Assembly (NCBI RefSeq): GCF_016909185.1
Contig: NZ_JAFBFH010000031.1
Coordinates: 1 to 64,000 of the forward strand
DNA length: 64,000 bases
Origin: Siminovitchia thermophila
GTDB taxonomy: Bacteria > Bacillota > Bacilli > Bacillales > Bacillaceae_C
Direction: 5' to 3'
In this document: positions 43,331 to 51,761 of the stretch, piece after piece
Layout: each line of letters opens with the position of its first letter
How positions within the stretch are numbered: the first letter of the stretch is position 1
Made by a program: the position numbers and the translations under genes
Notes under the pieces: model-generated
Told to the model about the DNA's origin: nothing
What the model saw: only the letters and a program-made list of their open reading frames with translations
Databases searched by the model: none

Positions 43331-43624
43331 ATGAAATCTACCGGAATAGTGCGAAAAGTGGATGAACTTGGACGGGTTGTCATCCCGATTGAGCTTAGGC
43401 GGACACTTGGCATTGAAGAAAAAGACGCGTTGGAAATATATGTTGATGATGAGAAAATTATTTTGAAAAAGTACAAGCCAACCATGACCTGCCATATAAC
43501 AGGAAATGTTTCAGATGACAACGTGCTACTCGCAGGGGGAAAATTGGTATTAAGCAAGGAAGGCGCGGACCAGCTCATCAATGAAATTCAGGAAGCTTTT
43601 AAAGCGAAAGAACTAGGAGTATAA
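43331..43624 (+). CDS. abrB: Transition-state regulator AbrB
   Basis: The 97-aa product has an N-terminal swapped-hairpin DNA-binding domain (MKSTGIVRKVDELGRVVIP) and a C-terminal multimerisation domain (LSKEGADQLINEIQEAF). It represses post-exponential genes during growth. GGGGAGGG lies seven bases before the ATG at 43331; the frame opens 12 codons earlier without a site. It is divergent from metG, as in B. subtilis. Confidence 0.97.
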   Translation: MKSTGIVRKVDELGRVVIPIELRRTLGIEEKDALEIYVDDEKIILKKYKPTMTCHITGNVSDDNVLLAGGKLVLSKEGADQLINEIQEAFKAKELGV

Positions 43625-43628
43625 CGAT

Positions 43629-43662
43629 AAAAAAGCCGCATCCTTAAGGAAACGGCTTTTTT
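43629..43662. terminator. bidirectional terminator between convergent abrB and luxS
   Basis: Ten-base arms AAAAAAGCCG/CGGCTTTTTT around a loop that itself contains CCTTAAGG. T runs on both strands. Confidence 0.88.
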
Positions 43663-43673
43663 CACGTAGTGAT

Positions 43674-44141
43674 TCAAAAAACTTCCTTCCATTCATCTTT
43701 ATGATCCAGCATCTTCCGAGCGATTTCTTTGGCGCCCTCCAAACTATGACTAGCAGCCCATCCGCATTGAACCTCGTTACAAGCCGGTACTTCTGTCGCT
43801 TCCAACACATCGTTCAATGTTTTCTCTAAAATGTGTAACACTTCTTCATAATCATCATGGTTCACAAGAGACATATAATAGCCAGTTTGACACCCCATTG
43901 GACTGATATCCACTATTTTGTCGGAATGGTTCCGGCTGTATTCGGCCATCATATGTTCCAATGAATGCAGTGCCGGCATCTTCATATGTTCCTTGTTCGG
44001 CTGACAGAAACGGATATCATATTTCTTGATGATATCTCCTTTCTCTCCCTTGATGACACCTGCAAGCCTGACATATGGGGCTTTCACCTTCGTATGATCC
44101 AAATTAAAACTTTCAACATTCATCTTTTGATTTGCCATCAT
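43674..44141 (-). CDS. luxS: S-ribosylhomocysteine lyase LuxS
   Basis: Cleaves S-ribosylhomocysteine to homocysteine and DPD, the precursor of autoinducer-2. The 155-aa product has the metal-binding [10 protein letters not shown], the catalytic Cys in [10 protein letters not shown], and [22 protein letters not shown] lies six bases before the ATG. It follows yrrT by three bases and converges with abrB. B. subtilis luxS lies elsewhere, so this pair is an insertion in the abrB-rsmI interval. Confidence 0.97.
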   Translation of the reverse strand: MMANQKMNVESFNLDHTKVKAPYVRLAGVIKGEKGDIIKKYDIRFCQPNKEHMKMPALHSLEHMMAEYSRNHSDKIVDISPMGCQTGYYMSLVNHDDYEEVLHILEKTLNDVLEATEVPACNEVQCGWAASHSLEGAKEIARKMLDHKDEWKEVF

Positions 44142-44144
44142 CGC

Positions 44145-44792
44145 TCACTCCTTTTTAGTCGCTTCCATAAGCCATACAAAACGATTTTTTTGTGTAAAGG
44201 TTACAGCAAAGCCTGCTTCGCCAAATAGATGATTCATTGTGGAAATAGTCGGATAAAACTCTGTCTTCAAATCGGCTGCCAGGCGATTAAATTGTTTGCT
44301 TTCCGCTTCCTTAATCATATCCTGTTTCACTTCAATACTCACGAAAATTGTATCAGCAAAAACAATTCGGCCTCCTTCTCCGAGCATTTTTCCAAAGTTT
44401 TGAATGGCATCCGCTTTTTCCGCATCTGTCAAATGATGGAATGCATATGTGCTGACAATTGTATCCGGATTTCGTTCCGGCATTGGAAATTCGAGAAAAT
44501 CTCCTTCAACAATTGTCGCCCCAGGCAATTTATGGCGAGCAATGTTTCTCATTCCTTTGGAAGGTTCAATGCCATATACCTCTTTCTCCATCTTGATCAT
44601 TTTTTCTGTCAAGTTTCCCGTACCTACCCCAAATTCAAATATATACCCTTTTGCTTTTTTTGCAACCTCCAAAAGAATGTCATCATATCCTTCGAATACT
44701 TCTTTATATTCAATGTCACGGCCACTAACCGTTTGATCATATGTTTTTGACCAGTCGTCAAACAACTTATCAAATTTTCGCGTCAACCCCAT
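44145..44792 (-). CDS. yrrT: SAM-dependent methyltransferase, YrrT-like
   Basis: The 215-aa class I methyltransferase has FDDWSKTYDQTVSGRDIEY near the N-terminus, the SAM motif IFEFGVGTGNLTEKM (near 52), YGIEPSKGM, and STYAFHHLTDAEK. It resembles B. subtilis YrrT, the first gene of the methionine-to-cysteine operon (yrrT-mtnN-mccA-mccB). Here it is paired with luxS only. The substrate is unknown; the pair links a methyl transfer to recycling of its by-product. AAGGGGG precedes the ATG closely; a TTG two codons later is possible. Confidence 0.88.
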   Translation of the reverse strand: MGLTRKFDKLFDDWSKTYDQTVSGRDIEYKEVFEGYDDILLEVAKKAKGYIFEFGVGTGNLTEKMIKMEKEVYGIEPSKGMRNIARHKLPGATIVEGDFLEFPMPERNPDTIVSTYAFHHLTDAEKADAIQNFGKMLGEGGRIVFADTIFVSIEVKQDMIKEAESKQFNRLAADLKTEFYPTISTMNHLFGEAGFAVTFTQKNRFVWLMEATKKE

Positions 44793-44929
44793 TTCCCCCT
44801 TTTCTTATAAAAATACTATGAATTAATGTATAATTACTGTACCATCTGATTTTTAAAAAAGCAATGGGCCTTTAGCGTATTCTTCAAGCAAAAAAGAGAC
44901 TGGAACATAAGCAAATACGAAATAGCAAA

Positions 44930-45060
44930 AGGGCCGGGACAAAACCCTGTGAAAATGAAATAAACCGCATGGAATCAAGTTTAAAAACCTTGATTTCACG
45001 CGGCTTTATTCTCACGATTTTTACGAATATCTATCAGCTTTTAACCTATGTTCCAGCCCT
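44930..45060. repeat. hairpin element with GGGCYGGRACA inverted ends
   Basis: The left end AGGGCCGGGACAAAAC and the complement of the right end, AGGGCTGGAACATAGG, are near-matching terminal inverted repeats. Inner dyads continue to a central hairpin, CCGC..AATCAAG / CTTGATT..GCGG (44965-45003). The whole 131 bp could fold into one long imperfect hairpin. It has no ORF, so it resembles a small non-autonomous element. Confidence 0.65.
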
Positions 45061-45079
45061 TATTTGTGTAAAAAAATCC

Positions 45080-45180
45080 CCATCATCGCTTTCCGCAGGT
45101 CTCTTCAGCTTCCTCGGAAAGCAAAGGTCGCTTTCCTGCGGGATCTTCAGCTCGAGCTATTCCCTCAGGGGTCTACCTAT
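45080..45180. repeat. GC-rich intergenic repeat (GCTTTCC type)
   Basis: Two related units beginning CGCTTTCC (45087 and about 45129), each followed by a TCTTCAGCT segment. The inverted pair GCTTTCCG (45088-45095) / CGGAAAGC (45115-45122) is internal. The sequence style is like extragenic repeats I know from other Bacillus genomes; the match is from memory. Confidence 0.5.
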
Positions 45181-45181
45181 T

Positions 45182-45209
45182 TTGACTACGCTAAAAGCTT
45201 GCGTATGAT
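45182..45209 (+). promoter_or_regulatory. promoter-like sequence reading into repeat copy A
   Basis: TTGACT (45182-45187), 16 bases, TATGAT (45204-45209) on the plus strand. No plus-strand gene follows, so any transcript would consist of the repeat element. Confidence 0.4.
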
Positions 45210-45212
45210 ACA

Positions 45213-45336
45213 CTGGGACAATTTATCCCGCATATAAGGTGCCCGATTGGTTCAACTAACATTCAGTAGAAGCCCTACTGAATGAAGTTTCACTTTATTG
45301 TTCGTTTTTTCATTAGCTGATTTAGTTGTGTCCCAG
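45213..45336 (+). repeat. structured intergenic element, copy A
   Basis: Bounded by CTGGGACAA (45213) and its near complement TTGTGTCCCAG (ending about 45336). It contains the shared core GCCCGATTGGTTCAACTAAC (45241-45260), then a perfect nine-base-pair hairpin ATTCAGTAG/CTACTGAAT, then AAGTTTCACTTTAT. Related copies are at 51402-51512 (minus) and 57413-57614 (plus). Confidence 0.75.
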
Positions 45337-45343
45337 CATAAAG

Positions 45344-45389
45344 AAGCTCGATAATCCAAATTTACATTTTTGAATCATCAAGCTTTTTT
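45344..45389 (-). terminator. hairpin after rsmI, probable terminator
   Basis: Seventeen-base arms (45344-45360 and 45369-45385). In minus-strand RNA all 17 pairs form (three G-U); in plus-strand RNA three are mismatched. This favours the minus strand, ending the rsmI operon, although the cleaner T6 run (45384-45389) is on the plus strand. Confidence 0.6.
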
Positions 45390-45463
45390 GTCATGCCTAA
45401 TTTTCACTGAGAAAATGGATAGAATTCACCAATAACAGTATTGACTTTATATAGTTAGCCTCA

Positions 45464-46339
45464 TTATGATTCACCGATATGATAAGCTTGATAAATTTCT
45501 CGTTTGGGCACCTTCCGGTCTTTTGCAACAAGTTTGATGGCTTCTTTGGCCTGAATTCCTTTCTCTGATATATACTGATTCACATGATCCTTTATCGTGA
45601 GTGGCGCCCACCATGATGGTTCTTCTTCTTTCTCTTCTCTGCTTCCTTCAACGACCAAACAAAATTCTCCGCGAATTTCTTCGGTTTTCGTCCAATCAAG
45701 CGCTTCTTGGATCGTCCCGCGCAAAAATTCCTCATACTTCTTTGTCAGTTCCCGGGAAAGGACTATTTTCCGGTTTCCCCATATATCCAGCATATGCTGG
45801 AGTGTTTCTTTCAAACGGTGGGGCGCTTCGTAGATAAGGATCGCTCCTTGTTGAAACTTCAAACGTTCCAGCGCTTTTTTCTTCTCTTTTTTCCCCCGCG
45901 GCAAAAAACCGAAAAAATAAAATGGCTGCGGCGGCAGTCCCGAAGCAATAAGCGCTGTAATCGCAGCATTGGCCCCTGGCAAAGGAATGACCGAAATTCC
46001 TTTTTCAATCGCAGCTTTGACCATTTCAAAACCGGGATCGGAAATGCAGGGCGTTCCGGCGTCGCTTACAAGCGCCACTTTTTCCCCTTTCATTAATCGA
46101 TCAACGATCTGGCGGCCGCTTAATTCTTTATTATGCTCGTGATAACTTACGAGGGGAGTATCAATTTCAAAGTAATGGCATAATTTTTTTGTATTCCTCG
46201 TATCTTCGGCAGCGATGACATCCGCTTCCTTCATGAGCCGAATGGCCCGGAACGTCATATCTTCCAAGTTTCCAATCGGAGTAGGTATTAAATAAAGGAT
46301 TCCTTCGACACTTTCATGATTGCTTTTCTGACTGCGCAT
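45464..46339 (-). CDS. rsmI: 16S rRNA 2'-O-ribose C1402 methyltransferase RsmI
   Basis: Methylates the ribose of C1402 in 16S rRNA. The 291-aa tetrapyrrole-methylase-fold enzyme has [18 protein letters not shown] near the N-terminus, [26 protein letters not shown] and [13 protein letters not shown] chose the ATG at 46339 behind GGTGA; a GTG three codons upstream is also possible. It overlaps yazA by 26 bases. Confidence 0.95.
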   Translation of the reverse strand: MRSQKSNHESVEGILYLIPTPIGNLEDMTFRAIRLMKEADVIAAEDTRNTKKLCHYFEIDTPLVSYHEHNKELSGRQIVDRLMKGEKVALVSDAGTPCISDPGFEMVKAAIEKGISVIPLPGANAAITALIASGLPPQPFYFFGFLPRGKKEKKKALERLKFQQGAILIYEAPHRLKETLQHMLDIWGNRKIVLSRELTKKYEEFLRGTIQEALDWTKTEEIRGEFCLVVEGSREEKEEEPSWWAPLTIKDHVNQYISEKGIQAKEAIKLVAKDRKVPKREIYQAYHIGES

Positions 46340-46601
46340 CTTGTTCACCAGCCTTTAAAAATTGCTCTTTTTGGTGCCGCGACAGACGCTTGAAAGCATA
46401 TTCGGCCCGCAATGCTTCCCCTTTTTCCCCAAACTCCTCAAGATAAATCATGCTCACCGGCACTCTTGCCCTTGTGTATTTTGCCCCCTTGCCAGCATTA
46501 TGCTCCGCCAGCCTGCGCTTGGGGTCCACCGTATAGCCGCCATAATATGATCCGTCGCCGCATTCAAGTACGTAAAAATAATGTTTATTATTGTTCTCCA
46601 T
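46314..46601 (-). CDS. yazA: GIY-YIG nuclease superfamily protein YazA
   Basis: The 95-aa UPF0213 protein has the GIY-YIG signature as [17 protein letters not shown] (near 8-24), the Arg in RARVPVSM and the Glu in AEYAFK. Nuclease activity is assumed from the fold. AGAGAG lies before the ATG at 46601; the open frame is longer. It overlaps yabB and rsmI at either end. Confidence 0.93.
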   Translation of the reverse strand: MENNNKHYFYVLECGDGSYYGGYTVDPKRRLAEHNAGKGAKYTRARVPVSMIYLEEFGEKGEALRAEYAFKRLSRHQKEQFLKAGEQDAQSEKQS

Positions 46602-47331
46602 ATAAAATCTCTCTAATTTCAGGCGTATATTCGTTATTTTCGTCATAGACAAACAAAGGAGGCAGCGTCTTTAAACCGGCATTCCCGTTTTTTGTCCCTT
46701 CCACCAAAATCGTATTCGCCTCTTTTCCGCTTTTCGGATATACAAAGCGCAGGCGCTTGGGCTCAAGCCGATATTGCCTCATCAGCGTTAAAATATCGAG
46801 CAACCTTTCGGGCCTGTGGACAAAAGCCGCCTTGCCCCCCTGGCGCAACAGCTGGCTGCTCACACGAATGACGTCTTCCAACGAACAAAGAATCTCATGG
46901 CGGGCGATGGCCAAATATTGATTTTCATTGATAACATGTGGGGAGGGAGAGGCGAAATAAGGAGGATTACATGTGACAACATCAAACTTGCCGTAACCAA
47001 CTGTTTCGGTGATTTCCTTTAAATCACCATGAATCATTCGAATTCGATCCTCAAGCCGGTTGTATTGAATGCTCCTGACAGCCATTTGATAGAGGCGCTC
47101 TTGAATTTCCACACCTGTAATGGCGGCTTTCGTTTTACTGCTTAGTAAAAGCGGCACAACCCCATTACCACTGCATAAATCAATAATATTTCCCTTTTGA
47201 ATCGGGATATAAGCAAAGCGGGCCAGCAAGACAGCATCAAGTGAAAAAGCGAACACTGTCGGGCTTTGAATGATTTTAAGATTTTCGGCCAAAAGATAAT
47301 CCAGCCGTTCGTCTTCGTATAACTCTATCAC
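46588..47331 (-). CDS. yabB: tRNA1(Val) (adenine37-N6)-methyltransferase family protein YabB
   Basis: The 247-aa class I methyltransferase has the SAM motif [15 protein letters not shown] (near 49) and the N6-adenine motif NPPYF (near 125). It resembles TrmN6 of E. coli, but the tRNA target in bacilli is not shown by sequence. The start is a GTG at 47331 behind GGAGTGAG. The length equals that of B. subtilis YabB. Confidence 0.93.
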   Translation of the reverse strand: MIELYEDERLDYLLAENLKIIQSPTVFAFSLDAVLLARFAYIPIQKGNIIDLCSGNGVVPLLLSSKTKAAITGVEIQERLYQMAVRSIQYNRLEDRIRMIHGDLKEITETVGYGKFDVVTCNPPYFASPSPHVINENQYLAIARHEILCSLEDVIRVSSQLLRQGGKAAFVHRPERLLDILTLMRQYRLEPKRLRFVYPKSGKEANTILVEGTKNGNAGLKTLPPLFVYDENNEYTPEIREILYGEQ

Positions 47332-47377
47332 GTTTTCTCACTCCATTACAGCAGACATCTTGCCGCACTTGAAAATA

Positions 47378-47399
47378 GCCTTCCCAATTATAGGAAGGC
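47378..47399 (-). terminator. terminator after yabA
   Basis: Stem GCCTTCC/GGGAAGGC with a seven-base loop and TATTTTC tail on the minus strand. It separates yabA from yabB-yazA-rsmI, which may therefore have their own promoter. Confidence 0.75.
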
Positions 47400-47411
47400 C
47401 TTTGTTCGTCT

Positions 47412-47780
47412 TTATTTTTTATTCAAGAAGGATAGGCAAAATAAGCAATCTTCATCCCTGCGCGGGCTTCCAAAATGGATATTGCAAATATGGAAGCCTT
47501 CCTGATACAAGCGGGCCAAATTATCATAGCCCTCACCAATTTCTTTCATTCGATCATATTCAACGTGCTCGTCCTTTTTTTTGTCGGCCGATAAGAAATT
47601 TTCCTGATCCATTTCTTGATTCAAATGTCTACGCAAATGGTCGTTTTCCAGTTTTAGGGCATGATTTTCTTCAATCAGCTCCCCCAAATACTGCTTTAAT
47701 TCGCCAAGTTGCTGATATAACTGGCCGATTTGCATTTCCATATTACTGACTGAATCATAGAGTTCCTTCTTATCTTTCAT
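47412..47780 (-). CDS. yabA: Replication initiation control protein YabA
   Basis: Binds DnaA and DnaN to restrain initiation. The 122-aa product has an N-terminal coiled coil for tetramerisation (about 1-55), a linker, and a C-terminal zinc domain with His/Cys ligands in [10 protein letters not shown] and DCLFC. The second of two adjacent ATG codons is chosen because GGGGTGG is too close to the first. Confidence 0.95.
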   Translation of the reverse strand: MKDKKELYDSVSNMEMQIGQLYQQLGELKQYLGELIEENHALKLENDHLRRHLNQEMDQENFLSADKKKDEHVEYDRMKEIGEGYDNLARLYQEGFHICNIHFGSPRRDEDCLFCLSFLNKK

Positions 47781-47792
47781 CATACCACCCCA

Positions 47793-48620
47793 TTAGTCCG
47801 AGGCCTGAACAGACGTCACACTCTTAGCTGTAATTTCTTCTAACGTATATTCTAAAATCCGCTCCTGACCGGACATTTCCACTTGCAAAATTCTTTCCAA
47901 AATATTTAAACCAATCACTTTTCCCGAGCCGTTCGGCGTACGAATAACATCCCCTACATCAGGAAGTTCTGCTTTAGCCGCTTCATATTCGTCGTTTTCA
48001 TATTTCAAACAACACATAAGCCGGCCGCATAATCCGGAAATCTTTGTTGGGTTTAACGATAAATTTTGGTCTTTTGCCATTTTGATCGAAACAGGCTCAA
48101 AATCACCCAGAAAAGTGGAACAGCAGAGCATACGCCCGCACGGTCCAATCCCTCCAAGCATTTTGGCCTCATCTCTTACGCCAATTTGCCTCAATTCGAT
48201 TCTTGTACGGAAAATAGAGGCCAGGTCTTTCACCAACTCCCGAAAATCAATCCGTCCGTCCGCGGTAAAGTAAAAAATGACTTTGTTGCGGTCAAACGTA
48301 TATTCAACATCGACGAGCTTCATATCAAGTTGATGCTCGGTGATTTTTTTTGCACAGATTTCATATGCTTCTTTTGCTTGTATTTTATTTTCTTCAACGT
48401 TTTGCTTATCTTCCTGATCGGCAATCCTGACAATTTTTTTAAGCGGCAACACAACATCATGTTCGCTTACTTGTTTCTTGTCTGTAACGGCTTTTCCAAA
48501 TTCTATTCCCCTTGCCGTTTCAACAATGACATAGTCATTCCTGACAACAGGATGATCCTGGGGATCAAAATAATATATTTTACCGGCTTTTTTAAACCGG
48601 ACACCCACTACATTATACAA
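47793..48620 (-). CDS. ricT: RicT (YaaT), PSP1-domain regulator of RNase Y
   Basis: The 275-aa protein of the Y-complex (RicA-RicF-RicT) promotes sporulation, competence and RNA processing. The PSP1 domain covers about 60-150. The conserved cysteines that bind iron-sulfur clusters in B. subtilis are visible in GPCGRMLCCSTF and GLCGRLMCCLKY (about 165-205). The start is a TTG at 48620, overlapping holB by eight bases. Confidence 0.95.
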   Translation of the reverse strand: MYNVVGVRFKKAGKIYYFDPQDHPVVRNDYVIVETARGIEFGKAVTDKKQVSEHDVVLPLKKIVRIADQEDKQNVEENKIQAKEAYEICAKKITEHQLDMKLVDVEYTFDRNKVIFYFTADGRIDFRELVKDLASIFRTRIELRQIGVRDEAKMLGGIGPCGRMLCCSTFLGDFEPVSIKMAKDQNLSLNPTKISGLCGRLMCCLKYENDEYEAAKAELPDVGDVIRTPNGSGKVIGLNILERILQVEMSGQERILEYTLEEITAKSVTSVQASD

Positions 48621-49620
48621 AAGAAGGTCCCCCCTGCAAATTCAGCACAAGCTGTTCCATTAACAGCTGAGGATTCATATTTGCGTGTATTTTTTTCTTG
48701 GCTTCCAAAATGGCTGTTATTTGTTCCGAAATCCTTCTTAGCGACGTTTGCAGCGCATCTTTTTCCAGTTTTTCCTTTATATCCGGATAAACTAGTTGCC
48801 GATCCTTCCCCAAGTGTATATAAAACAAATCTTTATATAAAAGCAGTAAAAGCGATAAGCCTAAATCAAGCTGAGACCTATCTTTAAAATGGCTCAACCA
48901 ATCATTTTGTAATGCGGTCATTGCATAGAGCGGATTTTCTTTTAAGATGTCATATAATTTTAACACTATCATTCGGGCTTGTGCAAACCAATCTTCGTCA
49001 TTCAGCCTGAGGGCATCTTCCAAATCATTCGTTACAGCGGCCAACAGCACCGCTTTTGTTTCATGAACCCCCGAATGCAATAGCTTTTCCAAAAGCTGTT
49101 CCCGGCTTAATGGGTGAAATGGTACTTTTTGACACCTTGACATAATGGTCGGCAACAGTTGCTGTGGCTGCTCTGTAACGAGGATTGCCATCGTTTGCAC
49201 ATGCGGCTCCTCCAAAAATTTGAGCAGACTGTTGGCCGCTTGTACGGTCATTTTTTCTGCATCAATGAGAATGTATATTTTCCTCTTTGATTCCATACCC
49301 GACTTGCTGAATTCAGTCCGCAATGAACGTATTTGATCTATTTTAATGGAAGCACCGTCCGGCTCCACGACATGAACATCAGGGTGGTTGCTGCTTTCAA
49401 TTCTTCTACAGTTGCTGCAGCGGCCGCATGGATTCATATGATCACGACTATCCTCACAGAACATGCTGGATGCGAGTAACATGCTTGCCGCGCGTTTCCC
49501 TGTGCCCTGTTCGCCTTCAAATAAATATGCATGGGCAATACGGCCGTATTGAATGCTATTTTTTAACAGTCTGGCCGCGACGGGCTGTTCGCGTGTAAAT
49601 TGTTCCCAGTTTTTGGCCAC
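48613..49620 (-). CDS. holB: DNA polymerase III subunit delta'
   Basis: Clamp-loader subunit. The 335-aa product has a P-loop EGEQGTGKR (near 35-43), a zinc cluster with four Cys in CEDS..CGRCSNCRR (near 54-70), and the SRC motif MSRCQKV (near 160). The start is a GTG at 49620 six bases after AAGGGTGAG. Confidence 0.95.
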   Translation of the reverse strand: MAKNWEQFTREQPVAARLLKNSIQYGRIAHAYLFEGEQGTGKRAASMLLASSMFCEDSRDHMNPCGRCSNCRRIESSNHPDVHVVEPDGASIKIDQIRSLRTEFSKSGMESKRKIYILIDAEKMTVQAANSLLKFLEEPHVQTMAILVTEQPQQLLPTIMSRCQKVPFHPLSREQLLEKLLHSGVHETKAVLLAAVTNDLEDALRLNDEDWFAQARMIVLKLYDILKENPLYAMTALQNDWLSHFKDRSQLDLGLSLLLLLYKDLFYIHLGKDRQLVYPDIKEKLEKDALQTSLRRISEQITAILEAKKKIHANMNPQLLMEQLVLNLQGGPSFV

Positions 49621-49633
49621 CGGTAACTCACCC

Positions 49634-50074
49634 TTACGTGTATAAATGAATGAGCAGCCCTTTTATTTCGCCAATCTTATCCAAAATATAAATGGACTGC
49701 TGTTCTTCTTTCAGTATGTCATTCGTTAACTCAATCAATTTTTCATCTATCGTCTCAACAATCTGAAGCGTTCTTCCGTCAGAAAATCGATTCCAACTAT
49801 GAGATTGTTTTAAGTTCATGCCGAATTCAACAGCTTCCTGAACAAACCTTTTAACAAGCTGTTTATATTTAGCCAAGTCTTGGAAACTCCGCGTCTTTCC
49901 AAGCCGTTCGCCAGCTGCAGATAAATCGGCCATTAACTTGGCAAGCTGCTCCTCTTGCAGTTTCATCCCTTGAAAGGAAATCATCTCGGAAAATCTGGGG
50001 TTGTCCGTACGTTTTATTTTTTGCCCGGTCACGAAGTGTCCTGATCTTGATTTGGATGTCTCGTTAATTTTCAT
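49634..50074 (-). CDS. yaaR: YaaR family protein (DUF327)
   Basis: The 146-aa protein is mostly helical and contains GERLGKTRSFQDLAKYKQLV (about 56-75). The function is unknown. It sits between darA and holB in the standard order. Confidence 0.9.
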   Translation of the reverse strand: MKINETSKSRSGHFVTGQKIKRTDNPRFSEMISFQGMKLQEEQLAKLMADLSAAGERLGKTRSFQDLAKYKQLVKRFVQEAVEFGMNLKQSHSWNRFSDGRTLQIVETIDEKLIELTNDILKEEQQSIYILDKIGEIKGLLIHLYT

Positions 50075-50082
50075 AAGCTACC

Positions 50083-50451
<369 letters not shown>

Positions 50452-50550
50452 TTATTATCATTATTATATCAGTTAAACGAATATGTGACATCGTTATATG
50501 AACCATTATATCCAAACATCTTCTATTTCGAATCAACCATATTTCTACAT

Positions 50551-50642
50551 TGTTGTTCAATAATATTCTTTGCAGCCATAAAAAGTACCATTACTTTGTT
50601 TCGTATGATTTCAATTGTTCTTCAATAATATTCTTTGCAGCC
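50551..50642 (-). repeat. duplicated tmk 3' end (27-bp direct repeat, 65-bp offset)
   Basis: Positions 50551-50577 and 50616-50642 match in 26 of 27 bases. The higher copy encodes the last helix of Tmk (AAKNIIEE). The lower copy, beyond the tmk stop codon, would read MAAKNIIEQQ followed by eight residues and a stop. Confidence 0.75.
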
Positions 50643-51232
50643 TCGTAAACATTATCCATCGGTTGGCTCGCATCAATTTCCATCATACGCTCAGGAAAAC
50701 GGTTTAACAGCAATTTATAACCTTCTCGTACTTTTTGGTGAAATTCAATCGTTTCCAAATCAAGGCGGTTAATCTCCCTTCCCGCATGTTTGGCAATTCG
50801 TTTCAGCCCCGCCTCAGGTTCAATATCAAAATATAGCGTTATATCAGGCATCAAGCCATTGACGGCAAACTGATTAATCGCATATACCTCATCTATCCCA
50901 AGCCCTCTGGCAAATCCTTGGTAAGCAAGGGAGCTGTCAATAAAACGGTCACATAATACAAGCGTGCCGCGTCGAAGTGCCGGTATAATTTTTTCCGTTA
51001 AATGCTGACGGCGCGCGGCCGCATATAACAAAGCTTCCGTTCTTCCGTCCATCATCGTATGTTCTTTGTCCAAAATAATCGTTCGGATCTTCTCGGCAAT
51101 TTCTATTCCTCCCGGTTCACGGGTAGCAAGAACAGGTACCCCGGAAGCGGAAAAATCCATACGCAGTCTTTCAATAATAGTCGTTTTTCCCGCTCCCTCA
51201 GGACCTTCTACAGTAATAAACAATCCACACAT
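50591..51232 (-). CDS. tmk: Thymidylate kinase
   Basis: Phosphorylates dTMP to dTDP. The 213-aa product has the P-loop [11 protein letters not shown] (8-18), the DR(F/Y) motif as [13 protein letters not shown] (near 95) and a lid region. GGAGG precedes the ATG. The 3' end shows a short duplication. In B. subtilis xpaC, yaaN and yaaO lie between csfB and tmk; they are absent here. Confidence 0.96.
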   Translation of the reverse strand: MCGLFITVEGPEGAGKTTIIERLRMDFSASGVPVLATREPGGIEIAEKIRTIILDKEHTMMDGRTEALLYAAARRQHLTEKIIPALRRGTLVLCDRFIDSSLAYQGFARGLGIDEVYAINQFAVNGLMPDITLYFDIEPEAGLKRIAKHAGREINRLDLETIEFHQKVREGYKLLLNRFPERMMEIDASQPMDNVYEAAKNIIEEQLKSYETK

Positions 51233-51264
51233 CCCTTTACCTCCGCAAACTATATATGTCGTTT

Positions 51265-51293
51265 AGTATAACGTTCTTTTTACCGGAAATGAA
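51265..51293 (-). promoter_or_regulatory. possible tmk promoter
   Basis: Minus-strand TTCATT (51288-51293), 17 bases, TATACT (51265-51270). The -35 is weak. Confidence 0.35.
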
Positions 51294-51401
51294 CCTTTTG
51301 CTGTCTCCTTGAAACCTGTCATGATTGACACCAGATCTTTTATTGATCACTCATCCCCCAGCAAGAAGGAAGCGAACTGCCTCCCCGCATCATATTTTAC
51401 T

Positions 51402-51512
51402 ATAAAGCGAAACTTGATTGTTAGTTAAGCCAATCGGGCTTTTACTGACAGTTGATCCCCCGTACATTCTCATCTTCCAGCGATTTCTTGCAGTGGGGGC
51501 ATACTGCCAGTT
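51402..51512 (-). repeat. structured intergenic element, copy C
   Basis: On the minus strand it reads TTAACTGGCAGTA (about 51502-51514), then the near-complement ACTGTCAGT (51444-51452), then GCCCGATTGG (51430-51439) and CTTAACTAACAATCAAGTTTC, ending CGCTTTAT (51402-51409). It lacks the inner hairpin present in copies A and B. Confidence 0.7.
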
Positions 51513-51535
51513 AATTCGGGGTGGAAAAAACAAAA

Positions 51536-51568
51536 AAAACCGGGCTTTATCCGCAAAAGCCTGGTTTT
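51536..51568 (-). terminator. terminator after csfB
   Basis: Thirteen-base arms AAAACCAGGCTTT/AAAGCCCGGTTTT (one mismatch) with a T8 run on the minus strand. It touches the csfB stop codon. Confidence 0.88.
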
Positions 51569-51741
51569 TATGTCACGATTTTCGTTTCTTTAATAACCTT
51601 CATTTGTTCAATGTAAAACTTATATTTTGGATCATCCGTGTCCGTTTTGACCATTTCTCTCTCACAGTCCGTACAGATAAACGATGTATAAAGATGTATA
51701 CCGATTTTTTTCGGCTGCTCGCAAATAATGCACTTTTCCAT
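51568..51741 (-). CDS. csfB: Anti-sigma factor Gin (CsfB)
   Basis: The 57-aa zinc protein has the paired cysteines CIICEQ (4-9) and CTDCER (about 24-29). In B. subtilis it inhibits sigma-G early in the forespore and sigma-E. GGAGGTGGAG lies before the ATG at 51741; the longer frame runs into the promoter. A forespore-type promoter lies directly upstream. Confidence 0.92.
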   Translation of the reverse strand: MEKCIICEQPKKIGIHLYTSFICTDCEREMVKTDTDDPKYKFYIEQMKVIKETKIVT

Positions 51742-51761
51742 CTCTCCACCTCCACACAAAG

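Noticed and set aside
44793-44930. SAM riboswitch or CymR operator before yrrT
   Set aside because: I found neither an S-box-like leader with terminator nor a convincing CymR box; only weak promoter-like hexamers are present.
45344-45389. Hairpin as a purely plus-strand terminator of a small RNA
   Set aside because: The three imperfect pairs are G-U in minus-strand RNA but mismatches in plus-strand RNA, which favours a terminator for rsmI; the RNA is kept only as a low-confidence idea.
48066-48887. 273-aa plus-strand frame opposite ricT and holB
   Set aside because: Long but entirely antisense to two conserved genes, with no recognisable domain.
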